Assembly: GCF_002295065.1 (NCBI RefSeq)
Contig: NZ_NSGG01000013.1
Location: 153,480 to 217,479, forward strand
Direction of reading: 5' to 3'
DNA length: 64,000 nucleotides
Source of the DNA: Mesorhizobium sp. WSM3859
Lineage (GTDB): Bacteria > Pseudomonadota > Alphaproteobacteria > Rhizobiales > Rhizobiaceae
In this document: piece after piece, positions 1 through 8,348 of the stretch
Position numbering within the stretch: the first letter of the stretch is position 1
How the letters are laid out: each line of letters starts with the position of its first letter
Notes under the pieces: generated by a model
Database searches by the model: none
What the model was told of the DNA's origin: nothing
The model's input: only the letters and a program-made list of their open reading frames with translations
Program-made: the position numbers and the translations under genes

Positions 1-629
1 AAGCCAAACGGGTCCGCTCGGCCGGTGGCGGGCTCGTGGTTCGAGGCCGGCGTCGCCACCGGATCGAGGCTGAACGGATCGTCGAAGGCCGGCGAGCTGC
101 GCTGGTTCGAGGCGCGATCGTAAGCTCCGGGCACAGGCTGCTCGAATGGATCGGGCAGCCCGGCCGGGCGGGGCCGCTGGGGCTCCTCCTCGACCTTGGC
201 CGAGAAGAAGTCGTCGCCGCCGATGCTGGGCGGCGTTCGCGATTGTGGCGATGACCATGCCGGCGCCGCATGATTGGCGATCGGCGCCTGGCCGACCGAC
301 GTGCGGCCGGCGCTTGGCTGGACCTCGACATGGAGCACGTAGTCGCCCAAGCGCAGCCGCATGCCGCTTTGCAGGCGGGTCGACCTGCCGGTGCCGAGTG
401 GGCTGTCGGAATCGTCGATGAACAATCCACTGCTCGACGTGTCGGTGACGAAGTAGCCGTCGCGACCCCCGCTGATCTTACAGTGGGCGCGTGAGACGAA
501 CATGTCCGGATCGTCGATCTGCCAGCCGGCGTCGGCGCTGCGGCCGATCACCAACTCGCCCTCGTCCAGCCGGGTCTGCCTGACCGCCTGTGAGCGCGGG
601 CCTTGTTCCAGGGTCAGAAGCAGGCTCAT
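1..629 (-). CDS. FHA-domain protein of the type VI secretion locus (partial, C-terminus off the left edge)
   Basis: The minus-strand frame opens with ATG at 629 and stays open to the left edge, giving about 209 residues. Residues 1-105 form a forkhead-associated (FHA) phosphopeptide-binding domain: VIGRSADAGWQIDDP, then VSRAHCKI, and a TSSSGLFIDD strand, all standard FHA signatures. Beyond residue 110 the chain turns into a proline-rich, probably disordered linker. The start overlaps the tssG stop as ATGA, so it is translated with tssG. In T6SS loci such proteins (TagH/Fha) are the phosphothreonine readers that switch on assembly. The missing C-terminus prevents assignment to a subfamily. Confidence 0.85.
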   Translation of the reverse strand, partial: MSLLLTLEQGPRSQAVRQTRLDEGELVIGRSADAGWQIDDPDMFVSRAHCKISGGRDGYFVTDTSSSGLFIDDSDSPLGTGRSTRLQSGMRLRLGDYVLHVEVQPSAGRTSVGQAPIANHAAPAWSSPQSRTPPSIGGDDFFSAKVEEEPQRPRPAGLPDPFEQPVPGAYDRASNQRSSPAFDDPFSLDPVATPASNHEPATGRADPFG

Positions 630-1693
630 GCGGCTGCCTCCGCCATGTCCGGGCGCCAGCCGACGATGGTGCGCAGCCTGAGATCGTCGGCGTCGCCCTT
701 TTCGGCTGGACGTGAGAGCCAGGAGGTTCGGCCGAGCTGGATGGTTCCCATGCGCGGCGCCGGCACGGCGCCACGCGCCAGCACGATCCTGAGATCGACA
801 TCGAGCGCTTCGCCGATCATGTCGCGCACAGCCTTCTTGAACAGGGCGAGGCGCCGCTCCCCGGGCAGGAAGGACTTGAAGTCGTCGAGGCTGAGCGGTC
901 CGACGCGCAATTCGATCCGGCTCTGCCGGCTGAAGACGCGCGGACCGATCGTTGCGCCGCCGCCCAGCGCCGCGTAGGCCTTGCCGACCTGGCTCTGCAG
1001 CGCCTTCGGAATGGTGATCCAGGCGGCGACGAATTCCTTGATCTCAACCGGCACCTTGAAGGCGGTGGCGAGGAACAGCGTCAGCCGCTCGGCGCCGTCA
1101 ACCTGGTTGGCCAGCGATCCGGCCTGGCGCAGCCGCACCGTGTCGAGCTCGGGATCCTGCGTTCCGGGCAGGCCGATGCCGGCGATGGCTTCCAGCATGG
1201 CGCGCACACGCCCGCCGACCGAACGTTCGACCTGCACCGCCGGATGCGCGTCGGCCCAGGCGCGGTAGTAGAGCGCGATCATGCGGTGTTGCAGGATGTT
1301 GACGAAGTCGACGAAGGTCGTGTCGCTGGTCTGCTCGGCGTCGACGCCGGTGAACCAGCGCTGCGACAGCCGGTCGAGCACCCAGCGCGTCAGATGCAGC
1401 GGCATCGGCCCTTCCGGCCCGAGCAGGCCGAGATTGGCGACGGTCACCCGCGCCGGAGCCTTGTCGCCCGCAGCCTGGAATTTGACCACGTCCCTGGCCG
1501 AGAAGCTCAGGCGCACATGCTGGCCGAGCCTTGCCGGTTCCCGCTCGGCGGTTCCGGAATGGCCGAAGAGGCCGCGCCGCTGCTCCAGCCGGCGCAGCAG
1601 TTCGAAGAAATCATACCCCTCCGACAGCGGCTCCGCTTCGGTTGGGGCCGGTTGCGCTAGATCAGGTAGCGATTGCCGGGCGTCATCGGCCAT
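626..1693 (-). CDS. tssG: T6SS baseplate protein TssG (ImpH/VasB family)
   Basis: The product is 355 residues, near the usual length for TssG. It contains the family's early segment YDFFELLRRLEQRRG followed by GQHVRLSFSARDVVKF, and the conserved LLGPEGPMPLHLT block around residue 90. TssG with TssE, TssF and TssK forms the wedge of the baseplate on which the contractile sheath is built. I chose ATG 1693 because family homology starts there; the same frame is open further upstream (to 2686), but that stretch lies inside tssF and has no family similarity. It overlaps the end of tssF by 37 bp and the start of the FHA gene by 4 bp, so the genes are co-translated. Confidence 0.93.
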   Translation of the reverse strand: MADDARQSLPDLAQPAPTEAEPLSEGYDFFELLRRLEQRRGLFGHSGTAEREPARLGQHVRLSFSARDVVKFQAAGDKAPARVTVANLGLLGPEGPMPLHLTRWVLDRLSQRWFTGVDAEQTSDTTFVDFVNILQHRMIALYYRAWADAHPAVQVERSVGGRVRAMLEAIAGIGLPGTQDPELDTVRLRQAGSLANQVDGAERLTLFLATAFKVPVEIKEFVAAWITIPKALQSQVGKAYAALGGGATIGPRVFSRQSRIELRVGPLSLDDFKSFLPGERRLALFKKAVRDMIGEALDVDLRIVLARGAVPAPRMGTIQLGRTSWLSRPAEKGDADDLRLRTIVGWRPDMAEAAA

Positions 1694-3531
1694 GGCACAT
1701 CCTCCTGCTTCTGCAGCAACCGCGTCCGCGTCCGCACGAAACCATTTATCCCCGCATGGCGGGCGAACAGCCGCGCCAGCAGGGCCGAAAGCAGCAGTGT
1801 GCTCTGACCCGCCAGCACCGACTGGTCGACATGCAGCGTCACCTCGGTGCCGCGGCCGAAACACATCGGCCCGTCGATCTGCAGCCGCTCGATCACCGGG
1901 CGCGAGTCGATGCGGGTGATCGAATGCACGTTGCGGGCAAGGCTCGGATCGCCGCGGTCGGCGTAAAGGTCGAGCAGCGCGTGCAGCGGGTCGACGCCGC
2001 GGCCTTCCTTGGCGAGGCTGAGGAAATTGAGCGAGAGCTGCGCCACCAGCCGCCAGGCGAGATTGTCGGCGCGGGATTCGCCTTCGGCGCCGGCCGGCAG
2101 CGCTGCCGGGATCGCCGGCTGCGGTGGCCGGAGCGCGCCTAGCAGCCGCACTGATTCCACCGGATCGGCGGTCTCCAGCGTCAGCGTCGGCGTGTCGTCC
2201 AGGATCGGCAGGTCGCGGTTGGTGCAAAGCGCCATCACGTCGAGCCGCTTGAGCGGCCGGTTCGCCGGGCTCCCCGCCGGGCGCGAGACCGCGATAAAGA
2301 CATCGTCGCCGGTATAGGAGGTGCGGGTCAGGCCTTCGCGCCGCTCGTCCTCCGTCGCCCGGCGCGGCCGCCGCTCGGTCGAATAGACCCAGCCGCTGCC
2401 GCGGTTCTGCCCCAGGCTGAACAATTCGGGAATGATCGCTTCGCTGCCTTCGGCGTCGGCGTCTTCCACCCGGGTGACGCGGAAGATCTCGAAGTCGCGC
2501 GCCCTGGTACGGTCGGCGTGCAGCACCTGGCGCGTCCGGCGCGGATCGATCTCGACGACGTTGCATTCGCGTTCGAAGAGATTGATGATCGGCGTCGCGA
2601 ACAGCTCGAAATCGGCCGCCGTCACATCGGCGAGCTCCGGCACCGGCCGCCGGAACAGGAAGATGACCTCCATTGCCCCGCCGCACTTGCGGACCACCGG
2701 CTGCAGGCCGGCGACCCGCACATAGTGGAAGCGCTCGGGGATCATGAAATATTCGCGCAGCAGCCGGTATCCCTCGAAAGTCGGGCGGGTGCGCGGCATC
2801 AGCGCTTCATCGTCGTGGATGCCGATCATTTCGGGCTCGGGCAGGGCGGTGAGCGGATTTGTCTTGCCTTCCGCCCGCGCGCCGACGGCCGAGCAGGCGC
2901 CGAAGATCGCGTCGAAGATGAGCGGCGCCTTGGCGCGTCCGGGGAAATAGAGGTCGAGGCGGTCGAGCGACAATTCGCTGAGCTTGCCCTTTCCGGTCCG
3001 CGCCAGCGCGATGCGGAACGCCGCCTCGCCGCGCACGCCGCCGACCGGCGCGATGCCGGCGGCGGCCAGCGCGCTGCGGTCCTGGAAATAGCCGACCGAA
3101 TTGATCGCGATCGGCCACAGCGTGACCTCTTGCGCGGTGGTGAAGGTCGAGCGCGTCGAGAGCCCGGGATGCAGGCCCGAGACCAGCCGCGTGCCGCGCG
3201 CGACGGCATGGCCGGCGATCATCGACTGCACCTGCTGTCCAGGTTTCAGCACGGCCATCGCCGTCGCCGGCGCCGGCGTCACCAGGTCCGGATAGAGCAC
3301 GTCGAGCACGGCGCGCGAGAAGCGCGAGCGTTCGGCGTCGACCTTCAACCGCGTGCGTGCGGCAAGGAAGGCAACGCCGTCGAGCAGCCTTTCGACATAG
3401 GGGTCCGGGCAAGGGACCGTGTCGAGGGAAAGATTGCGGGCGACCGCCGGATGCATGTCGGCGAATTCCGCGGCCAGCGCCCGGATATGGGTCAGTTCCT
3501 CTTCGTAATACTCCACGAAGACCCGATCCAT
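1657..3531 (-). CDS. tssF: T6SS baseplate protein TssF (ImpG/VasA family)
   Basis: This 624-residue protein opens with FVEYYEEELTHIRALAAEFA, followed by HPAVARNL and DPYVERLLDGVAFLAARTR, which are the hallmark N-terminal blocks of TssF. The length matches the family. It is the largest subunit of the T6SS baseplate wedge and contacts TssG, TssE and the tip complex. The start codon lies 1 bp after the tssE stop, so both are part of one transcript. No frameshift or missing conserved block was seen. Confidence 0.95.
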   Translation of the reverse strand: MDRVFVEYYEEELTHIRALAAEFADMHPAVARNLSLDTVPCPDPYVERLLDGVAFLAARTRLKVDAERSRFSRAVLDVLYPDLVTPAPATAMAVLKPGQQVQSMIAGHAVARGTRLVSGLHPGLSTRSTFTTAQEVTLWPIAINSVGYFQDRSALAAAGIAPVGGVRGEAAFRIALARTGKGKLSELSLDRLDLYFPGRAKAPLIFDAIFGACSAVGARAEGKTNPLTALPEPEMIGIHDDEALMPRTRPTFEGYRLLREYFMIPERFHYVRVAGLQPVVRKCGGAMEVIFLFRRPVPELADVTAADFELFATPIINLFERECNVVEIDPRRTRQVLHADRTRARDFEIFRVTRVEDADAEGSEAIIPELFSLGQNRGSGWVYSTERRPRRATEDERREGLTRTSYTGDDVFIAVSRPAGSPANRPLKRLDVMALCTNRDLPILDDTPTLTLETADPVESVRLLGALRPPQPAIPAALPAGAEGESRADNLAWRLVAQLSLNFLSLAKEGRGVDPLHALLDLYADRGDPSLARNVHSITRIDSRPVIERLQIDGPMCFGRGTEVTLHVDQSVLAGQSTLLLSALLARLFARHAGINGFVRTRTRLLQKQEDVPWPMTPGNRYLI

Positions 3532-3532
3532 C

Positions 3533-4285
3533 TCAGGTCTCCCGGAATTCGGTTCGCGCCAGGCCGTTGTCGAGATTGATCGTGGTGCGCAGCCGCATGC
3601 GTTCCGGCGTCGGCGTCATGATCAGGACCGCGTCGATCTCGATCTTTAGGCCGACGCTCTTGTCGCCGAGCGTGACGTTCACGGTCGTCGCGCTCTCCTT
3701 GAGACGCGGCTCGAAGGTGGCGAGCACCGCGCGGATCTCGCGCGCCAGCGTATCGCGGTCGAAATCCCGCGACGAGCGGCCCGAAAAGGACGGCACGCCG
3801 TAGTTGACGACGCTGCGGCGCACTTCCGGAAAATCGGCGAGCGGCGGCAGTTCGTCCAAGGGCTGTTCGTGCTCGGCATCGGACAGCATCGGCACGGACT
3901 CGAAACGCTCGGTGTTGAACAGCGCCTCGATGTCGCGGCGGACGGCTTCGCGCAGCACGCGCGCCGACACCACCACGCCGCGGCTTTCGATCTCGGCGCG
4001 ATGCTCGGTCTGGAAGATCAGCCTGTGCAGTCGCCGTTTCTGCTCGGCCGTAAGCTCCGGATCGGCATCGATGGCCCGGGCGCTGCCGGCAAGAAGAGCC
4101 TCGACGCGCTCGGCGCCGAGTTCTTCATCCAGCAGGCGACGCAGCCCATCGATCTCCGACGTCAGCCCGGGCAAATCGTTGACAAGGCGGTCCCAGAGGG
4201 AGGGCTGAACCGCCTCGCGCTTTGCCCGGGAGCTGCCGGCGAGCTGCGCCTTCGCGCCGGGCCGCTTGGCCTCACTTGCCGACAT
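3533..4285 (-). CDS. tssE: T6SS baseplate protein TssE (gp25-like) with a large internal insertion
   Basis: The protein has 250 residues; TssE is normally about 130-170. The N-terminal family segment SLWDRLVNDLP (residues 29-39) and the gp25-like part, from LREAVRRDIEALFNTERFE through SVVNYGVPSFSG to FEPRL and the C-terminus, are both present. They are separated by roughly 65 extra residues (about 40-108), predicted from sequence to be helical and charged. The extra stretch is in frame with no stop. TssE joins baseplate to sheath. It overlaps the hcp stop by 14 bp. Confidence 0.9.
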   Translation of the reverse strand: MSASEAKRPGAKAQLAGSSRAKREAVQPSLWDRLVNDLPGLTSEIDGLRRLLDEELGAERVEALLAGSARAIDADPELTAEQKRRLHRLIFQTEHRAEIESRGVVVSARVLREAVRRDIEALFNTERFESVPMLSDAEHEQPLDELPPLADFPEVRRSVVNYGVPSFSGRSSRDFDRDTLAREIRAVLATFEPRLKESATTVNVTLGDKSVGLKIEIDAVLIMTPTPERMRLRTTINLDNGLARTEFRET

Positions 4286-4748
4286 AGACGTCCATTTCGA
4301 TTTCGTCGTCCTTGTCGTAGACGAACTTGATCTTCTTGTAGGCGAAGCTGACCTCTTCCTCGATCAGGTCTGGCTCGTCGTGCGCCTGCCGCATGTCGTA
4401 TTCCATGATCGAGGCGTCGGTCAGCGTGACGACCAGGTAGTCGCTTGTCTCGCCGTCGATGGTGCGGCGTGCCGAAAACACCACCTCGTCGAGCGCCTTG
4501 TTCTCGAACAGCGCCTTCTTCAGGTAGGGCGACGACTTGTCGTAGTGCTTGATGAATTTGATCATGCCCATCGATACGCGGCCGCGCCGCGACAGCGAAT
4601 TCGGGTCGTAGGGCGCGATCATCTTGTAATCGACGCCGTGGATCTCGATTTCGTCTTCATGGCCGTCGCGCTTGCTCGGGCCCTTGATGTCCGGGACTTT
4701 CAGGAAGCCGTCGATTTTCGTCGAGGGCGCATCGGTTCTGTCTGGCAT
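4272..4748 (-). CDS. hcp: T6SS tube protein Hcp (TssD)
   Basis: The 158-residue product begins with IDGFLKVPDIKG, the typical Hcp opening, followed by EDEIEIHGVDYKM, and ends with the beta-strand segment SFAYKKIKFVYD. Hcp hexamers stack into the inner tube expelled by sheath contraction. It sits between tssC and tssE in the minus-strand structural operon. The 46-bp gap to tssC is one of the few gaps in this operon and could hold a separate ribosome-binding site for this highly expressed subunit. Confidence 0.95.
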   Translation of the reverse strand: MPDRTDAPSTKIDGFLKVPDIKGPSKRDGHEDEIEIHGVDYKMIAPYDPNSLSRRGRVSMGMIKFIKHYDKSSPYLKKALFENKALDEVVFSARRTIDGETSDYLVVTLTDASIMEYDMRQAHDEPDLIEEEVSFAYKKIKFVYDKDDEIEMDVYVGK

Positions 4749-4794
4749 TGTCTTTCTCCACCGCTACGAAACAAGATGACTTTGCTTAACGTGT

Positions 4795-6300
4795 TCAGCC
4801 CTTCACCGACGGCAGTTCCGACACCAGCCGGAGCGAGGCGTTGATGCCTTCCAGCTGGTAGTGCGGACGCAGGTAGAAACGGGCATTGTAGTAGCCGGGC
4901 CGGCCTTCGACGCTGTCGACCTGGACCTCGGCCGCGGCGAGCGGGCGCTTGGCGCGCGCCTTGTCGTCGGCAAAGGCAGGGTTGGCCAGCACGTACCGGT
5001 TGATCCATTCGGTCAACCAGATCTCCATGTCGGTGCGTTCCTTGAACGAGCCGATCTTGTCGCGCGCGATCGCCTTGAGGTAATGCGCGAAGCGCGAGAC
5101 CGGGAACAGGTAGGGCAGGTTGGCGGACAGCCGCTCGTTCGACTGCGCGTCGGGGTCGACCAGACGCCCGGCGCGCGTCTCGTCGTCCTGCAGCGAATGC
5201 GCGCCGATGAAGGCCGCAAGGTCGGTGTTCTTGCGGTGCAGGATCGGCATCAGGCCGAGCTTGGCCAGCTCCGCCTCGCGCCGGTCGTCGATGGCGACCT
5301 CGGTCGGGCATTTCATCGCGATCGAGCCGTCATCGGTAGGGAAGGCGTGCACCGGCAGGTTGATAACCGTGCCGCCATTCTCGACGCCGCGGATCTGCGT
5401 GCCCCAGCCATAGAGCTTGTGGCTGCGGTTGATGTTCACCCCCATCGGGAAGGCGGCGTTCATCCAGACATATTTGTTGTGGTCGCCGCCCACCTCTTCC
5501 TCGAAGGTGAAACCCTTCACCGGAACGGTCTCCGAGCCATAGGGCAGGCGCGCCAGCACGCGCGGCATGGTGAGCCCGATATAGCGGGCGTCCTCGCTCT
5601 CGCGCAGCGACTGCCAGGAGGCATAGGCCGGGTTGTTCACGATCATCTGCAGGTCCTGCGGGTTCGGCAGTTCCTGCCAGCTGTCCATGCGGAACAGCCG
5701 CGGCGAGGCGGCCGCGATGAACGGCGTATGCGCCGAGGCGCAGACGCCGGAAATGTTGCGCAGCAGGCCGACGTCGCGAGGATGGTTGGAGAACTCGTAG
5801 GCGCCGATGATGCAGCCGATCGGCTCGCCGCCCAGCATCGAGTACTCGTCCGTATAGACCTTCTTGAAGATCGGGCTCTGGTCCCACATCTGGCCTTCAT
5901 AGTCTTCCAGCGTGTCGGCCAGCTGCTCCTTGGAGATATTCATCACCCGGATCTTCAGCTTGGTATCCGTCTCGGTGTTGTTGATCAGGTACCAGAGGCC
6001 GCGCCACGTGCCTTCCATCTCGCGCACCTCGGGCGCGTGCAGGATCTCGTTGACCTGCGTGGTCAGCATCTTGTCGATGCCGGCGATCAGCGACTTGATC
6101 GACTTGATCGCGTTGGACGAGATGGTCGTGGTCTCGGAGCGCGATTGCGCGGCCAAAGCCAGATTGCGCACCAGCTGCTGCAGCTTCTCGCTGTCGTCCT
6201 TCTTGACCTTGAAATCCTTTTCAAGGAGTCCGCTGAATTCGCCGAGATCAATGGCTTCCGCCTCGGCGGTGGCGGCTGCGGTCTTTTGCTGTTCGGCCAT
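4795..6300 (-). CDS. tssC: T6SS sheath large subunit TssC (VipB/ImpD)
   Basis: The protein has 501 residues. It shows the classic TssC blocks: EMEGTWRGLWYLINNTETD near residue 95, GEPIGCIIGAYEFSNHP near 158, FIAAASPRLF, and the C-terminal LPYLFPVSRFAHYLK segment. Together with TssB it forms the contractile outer sheath recycled by ClpV. The start is 3 bp after the tssB stop. Length and order are normal. Confidence 0.96.
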   Translation of the reverse strand: MAEQQKTAAATAEAEAIDLGEFSGLLEKDFKVKKDDSEKLQQLVRNLALAAQSRSETTTISSNAIKSIKSLIAGIDKMLTTQVNEILHAPEVREMEGTWRGLWYLINNTETDTKLKIRVMNISKEQLADTLEDYEGQMWDQSPIFKKVYTDEYSMLGGEPIGCIIGAYEFSNHPRDVGLLRNISGVCASAHTPFIAAASPRLFRMDSWQELPNPQDLQMIVNNPAYASWQSLRESEDARYIGLTMPRVLARLPYGSETVPVKGFTFEEEVGGDHNKYVWMNAAFPMGVNINRSHKLYGWGTQIRGVENGGTVINLPVHAFPTDDGSIAMKCPTEVAIDDRREAELAKLGLMPILHRKNTDLAAFIGAHSLQDDETRAGRLVDPDAQSNERLSANLPYLFPVSRFAHYLKAIARDKIGSFKERTDMEIWLTEWINRYVLANPAFADDKARAKRPLAAAEVQVDSVEGRPGYYNARFYLRPHYQLEGINASLRLVSELPSVKG

Positions 6301-6303
6301 GAC

Positions 6304-6840
6304 TTACTCCTCGCCCTTGCCGTCATCCATCGCCTGGCTGGCGATCTTGCTCAGCAGCGGCTCGTTGTTCAGAAGCTGCGCGATGCGCTTTTCCGCGTCG
6401 ACGCGGCCGTCCATGAAGCCCAGCAGCTCCTCGAGCTGACGGCGCATCTTCAGGATCTCGGCCAGTTGCGGGACCTGCGCGGCGACCTTGTCCGGCGCAA
6501 AGTCGCCCATCTTGGAGAAGGTGAGGTCGATGGCGAGCTCTTCGTCCCGCTCCTGGCCCTCGGCCTGTGGTAGCGTGTTCTTCACCCGCGCCTTCACGCG
6601 CGGCCCCATCGCTTCCATGAATTTCGGGAAGCGGTTGGCGTCGGTTTCGACGAAGTTTCGGTCGAGGACCGATTTCGACGCTTCCTTGGTCTGTGAAGCG
6701 CCGGAAAGGTCGGCCATCACGGCCATGACGAACGGCAGTTCTATCGTCGTCGGGCTGCCGTAGGTTTCCACGTCGTAGGCGATCTGCACGCGCGGCGCGC
6801 GGTTTCTTTCGATGACCTTCGCTTTGCTCTCTGCTGGCAT
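6304..6840 (-). CDS. tssB: T6SS sheath small subunit TssB (VipA/ImpC)
   Basis: The 178-residue protein has the family's RAPRVQIAYDVETYG opening, the LPFVMAVMADLSG core and the DLTFSKMGDFAPDKVA block, and ends in a helical tail. TssB pairs with TssC as the sheath protomer, and its helix is the contact for ClpV. The gene lies 5 bp downstream of tssA and 3 bp upstream of tssC, so translation is probably coupled. Confidence 0.95.
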   Translation of the reverse strand: MPAESKAKVIERNRAPRVQIAYDVETYGSPTTIELPFVMAVMADLSGASQTKEASKSVLDRNFVETDANRFPKFMEAMGPRVKARVKNTLPQAEGQERDEELAIDLTFSKMGDFAPDKVAAQVPQLAEILKMRRQLEELLGFMDGRVDAEKRIAQLLNNEPLLSKIASQAMDDGKGEE

Positions 6841-6845
6841 GCTTG

Positions 6846-8018
6846 TTACCTTTCATCCTTCTGGGCCGGCTTTTTGGGATCCGGGACACCGGCAAGCAGC
6901 CGGAATTCCTTCAGCCCCGACGGGGCGAGATCTTCCATCAGTTCCACGAAATCCATGTGCACCATCCGGCGCACGCGGCGCGCCAGATGCGGGATGGGGC
7001 TGGACGGTTCCGTGCGGTCGTAGAAGGCGACGACGAGGTCCAGGCATTTGACGACTTCGTCGCGCGAGTTGATCCGGTCCGGCAGGCCGGTGCTCGCTTC
7101 CACTGGGCTTGCCACACTTGCCATCGGCTCGGCTCCATGACCGTTTCGGGCGGGCGTCGATGCCGGCTGCGCCGGCTGTGGGGAGGGTTTCGCGGCACCA
7201 TTCGCCACTTGGGCGCCGACGCTGGAATTCCGCTCCAGCGTCGTCAGCAAACGCTGCAGGAACTTCTTCAATTCCGGGACGGTGGCGCCATTGCCTTCCA
7301 TGCGGGCGTTGAGCGCGACATCTACCGTCTCAAGCGCCGCGATCACCGCCCGCGCGTCGGCAATTAGCGAGGTCATCGCCTCACCGTCCTGGTCGAGCTG
7401 CGCCTTGCACCCAGTCCGTACCCGGTTCACCAACTGGTTGTGGGCGCTGACCAATGCCGCCTTTTCGGCCGTGCTCAGCCCTGACTTGGCCTCCTGCATC
7501 AGGGCGTGCTCGTCGAGGGAGCCTTCTTCCAGGTCGCTACCCTTGATCGGCCCGACCGTGCGTGGCGCAAAGAAAACGATGCCTCGCAGGTCCTTGAGCA
7601 GGCCATCCTGGCTGTTTTGCAGGTCAATCAGCGCATTGATACGCCGCAAGGCGGCCTCTCGCGGTGCGCCGCTCCGCAAGGCCGGATGCATCGTATCCCA
7701 ATGCCGGTCGAAGGTTTGCGCAATGAGCGTCAGCCCCTGGGCGAGTCCGGCTAGGCCGCTTTCATGGGTCAGGGCACGCGTGACGATGACGAGAAGGCGC
7801 AGGTCCCGACCGTGGGAACGCAGCTCTTCCGCCTTGGCGAGCACGGAGTCCCAGTCGATCGGGACTTCTACTTCCGATTTGTTGTTGCCTTCGTACTCGA
7901 CTTTTTTCTGGGACTCCGTCAGGCGCTCCAGCTCATGAAAGGCCGGGTCGTTGCGCAAGTCCTCTCCCGACGGATTCGCACCGTTCAGAGGATTCAGCCA
8001 GAGTGCGAGATCAATCAC
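6846..8018 (-). CDS. tssA: T6SS cap/assembly protein TssA (ImpA N-terminal family)
   Basis: Residues 1-130 are an ImpA_N domain: LALWLNPLNGANPSGEDLR followed by PIDWDSVLAKAEELRSHGRDL. A variable alanine/proline-rich linker comes next, and a C-terminal helical segment ends in VPDPKKPAQ. I chose the GTG at 8018 because family similarity begins two residues later and a GGGGG stretch lies about 6 bp upstream. An in-frame ATG at 8219 would add 67 residues with no similarity and would run into the divergent promoter region. TssA primes sheath and tube polymerisation. This is the first gene of the minus-strand T6SS operon. Confidence 0.88.
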   Translation of the reverse strand: MIDLALWLNPLNGANPSGEDLRNDPAFHELERLTESQKKVEYEGNNKSEVEVPIDWDSVLAKAEELRSHGRDLRLLVIVTRALTHESGLAGLAQGLTLIAQTFDRHWDTMHPALRSGAPREAALRRINALIDLQNSQDGLLKDLRGIVFFAPRTVGPIKGSDLEEGSLDEHALMQEAKSGLSTAEKAALVSAHNQLVNRVRTGCKAQLDQDGEAMTSLIADARAVIAALETVDVALNARMEGNGATVPELKKFLQRLLTTLERNSSVGAQVANGAAKPSPQPAQPASTPARNGHGAEPMASVASPVEASTGLPDRINSRDEVVKCLDLVVAFYDRTEPSSPIPHLARRVRRMVHMDFVELMEDLAPSGLKEFRLLAGVPDPKKPAQKDER

Positions 8019-8348
8019 ACTAACCCCCAGCCAGCGGCCCTGAGACCTATGTGACGTAACGTTATCACCGGCCTCGCGCGACGACAATTGAGCACCTGCG
8101 CAAAAACTAACGGAAGCTAAACGCAGCCGTTCTCTTCGGCGAAACCCATTGCGCGATTGTCGGACCCGGTATGTGAAATGGCTCGCATAGTCCGGACGGC
8201 AATCCATGTTTGCTGCCACGAGTTTGCAAGGCTTGTGTAACCGGGCGGTGCCGCCCGGATGGATTCAAAGGCCCTATCCGCCACGCGGCTTTGTCAAGCA
8301 GCCGCTTATATGGCAGGGTATGGTCGGCAGGTCGCGGGAGCAGGTTCG
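8019..8348. promoter_or_regulatory. Divergent intergenic region between tssA and clpV
   Basis: About 330 bp separate the tssA GTG from the preferred clpV start. The region must carry the promoters for both T6SS arms. I saw no convincing sigma-54 element (GG-N10-GC) or long inverted repeat. Part of it could instead code for an N-terminal extension of ClpV if the earlier in-frame start at 8259 is used. Confidence 0.4.

Noticed and set aside
626..2686. A 686-residue fusion protein ending in TssG
   Set aside because: The upstream half lies in another frame of tssF and has the R/A/G-rich composition of a shadow. TssG similarity starts at ATG 1693.
4861..6573. A 570-residue plus-strand open frame across tssC and tssB
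   Set aside because: It is an antisense frame kept open by high GC codon bias. Its translation is rich in V, D, R, H and has no domain; tssC and tssB on the other strand are clear family members.
8019..8348. A sigma-54 promoter for the T6SS arms
   Set aside because: No GG-N10-GC arrangement with acceptable flanks was found in the divergent gap.
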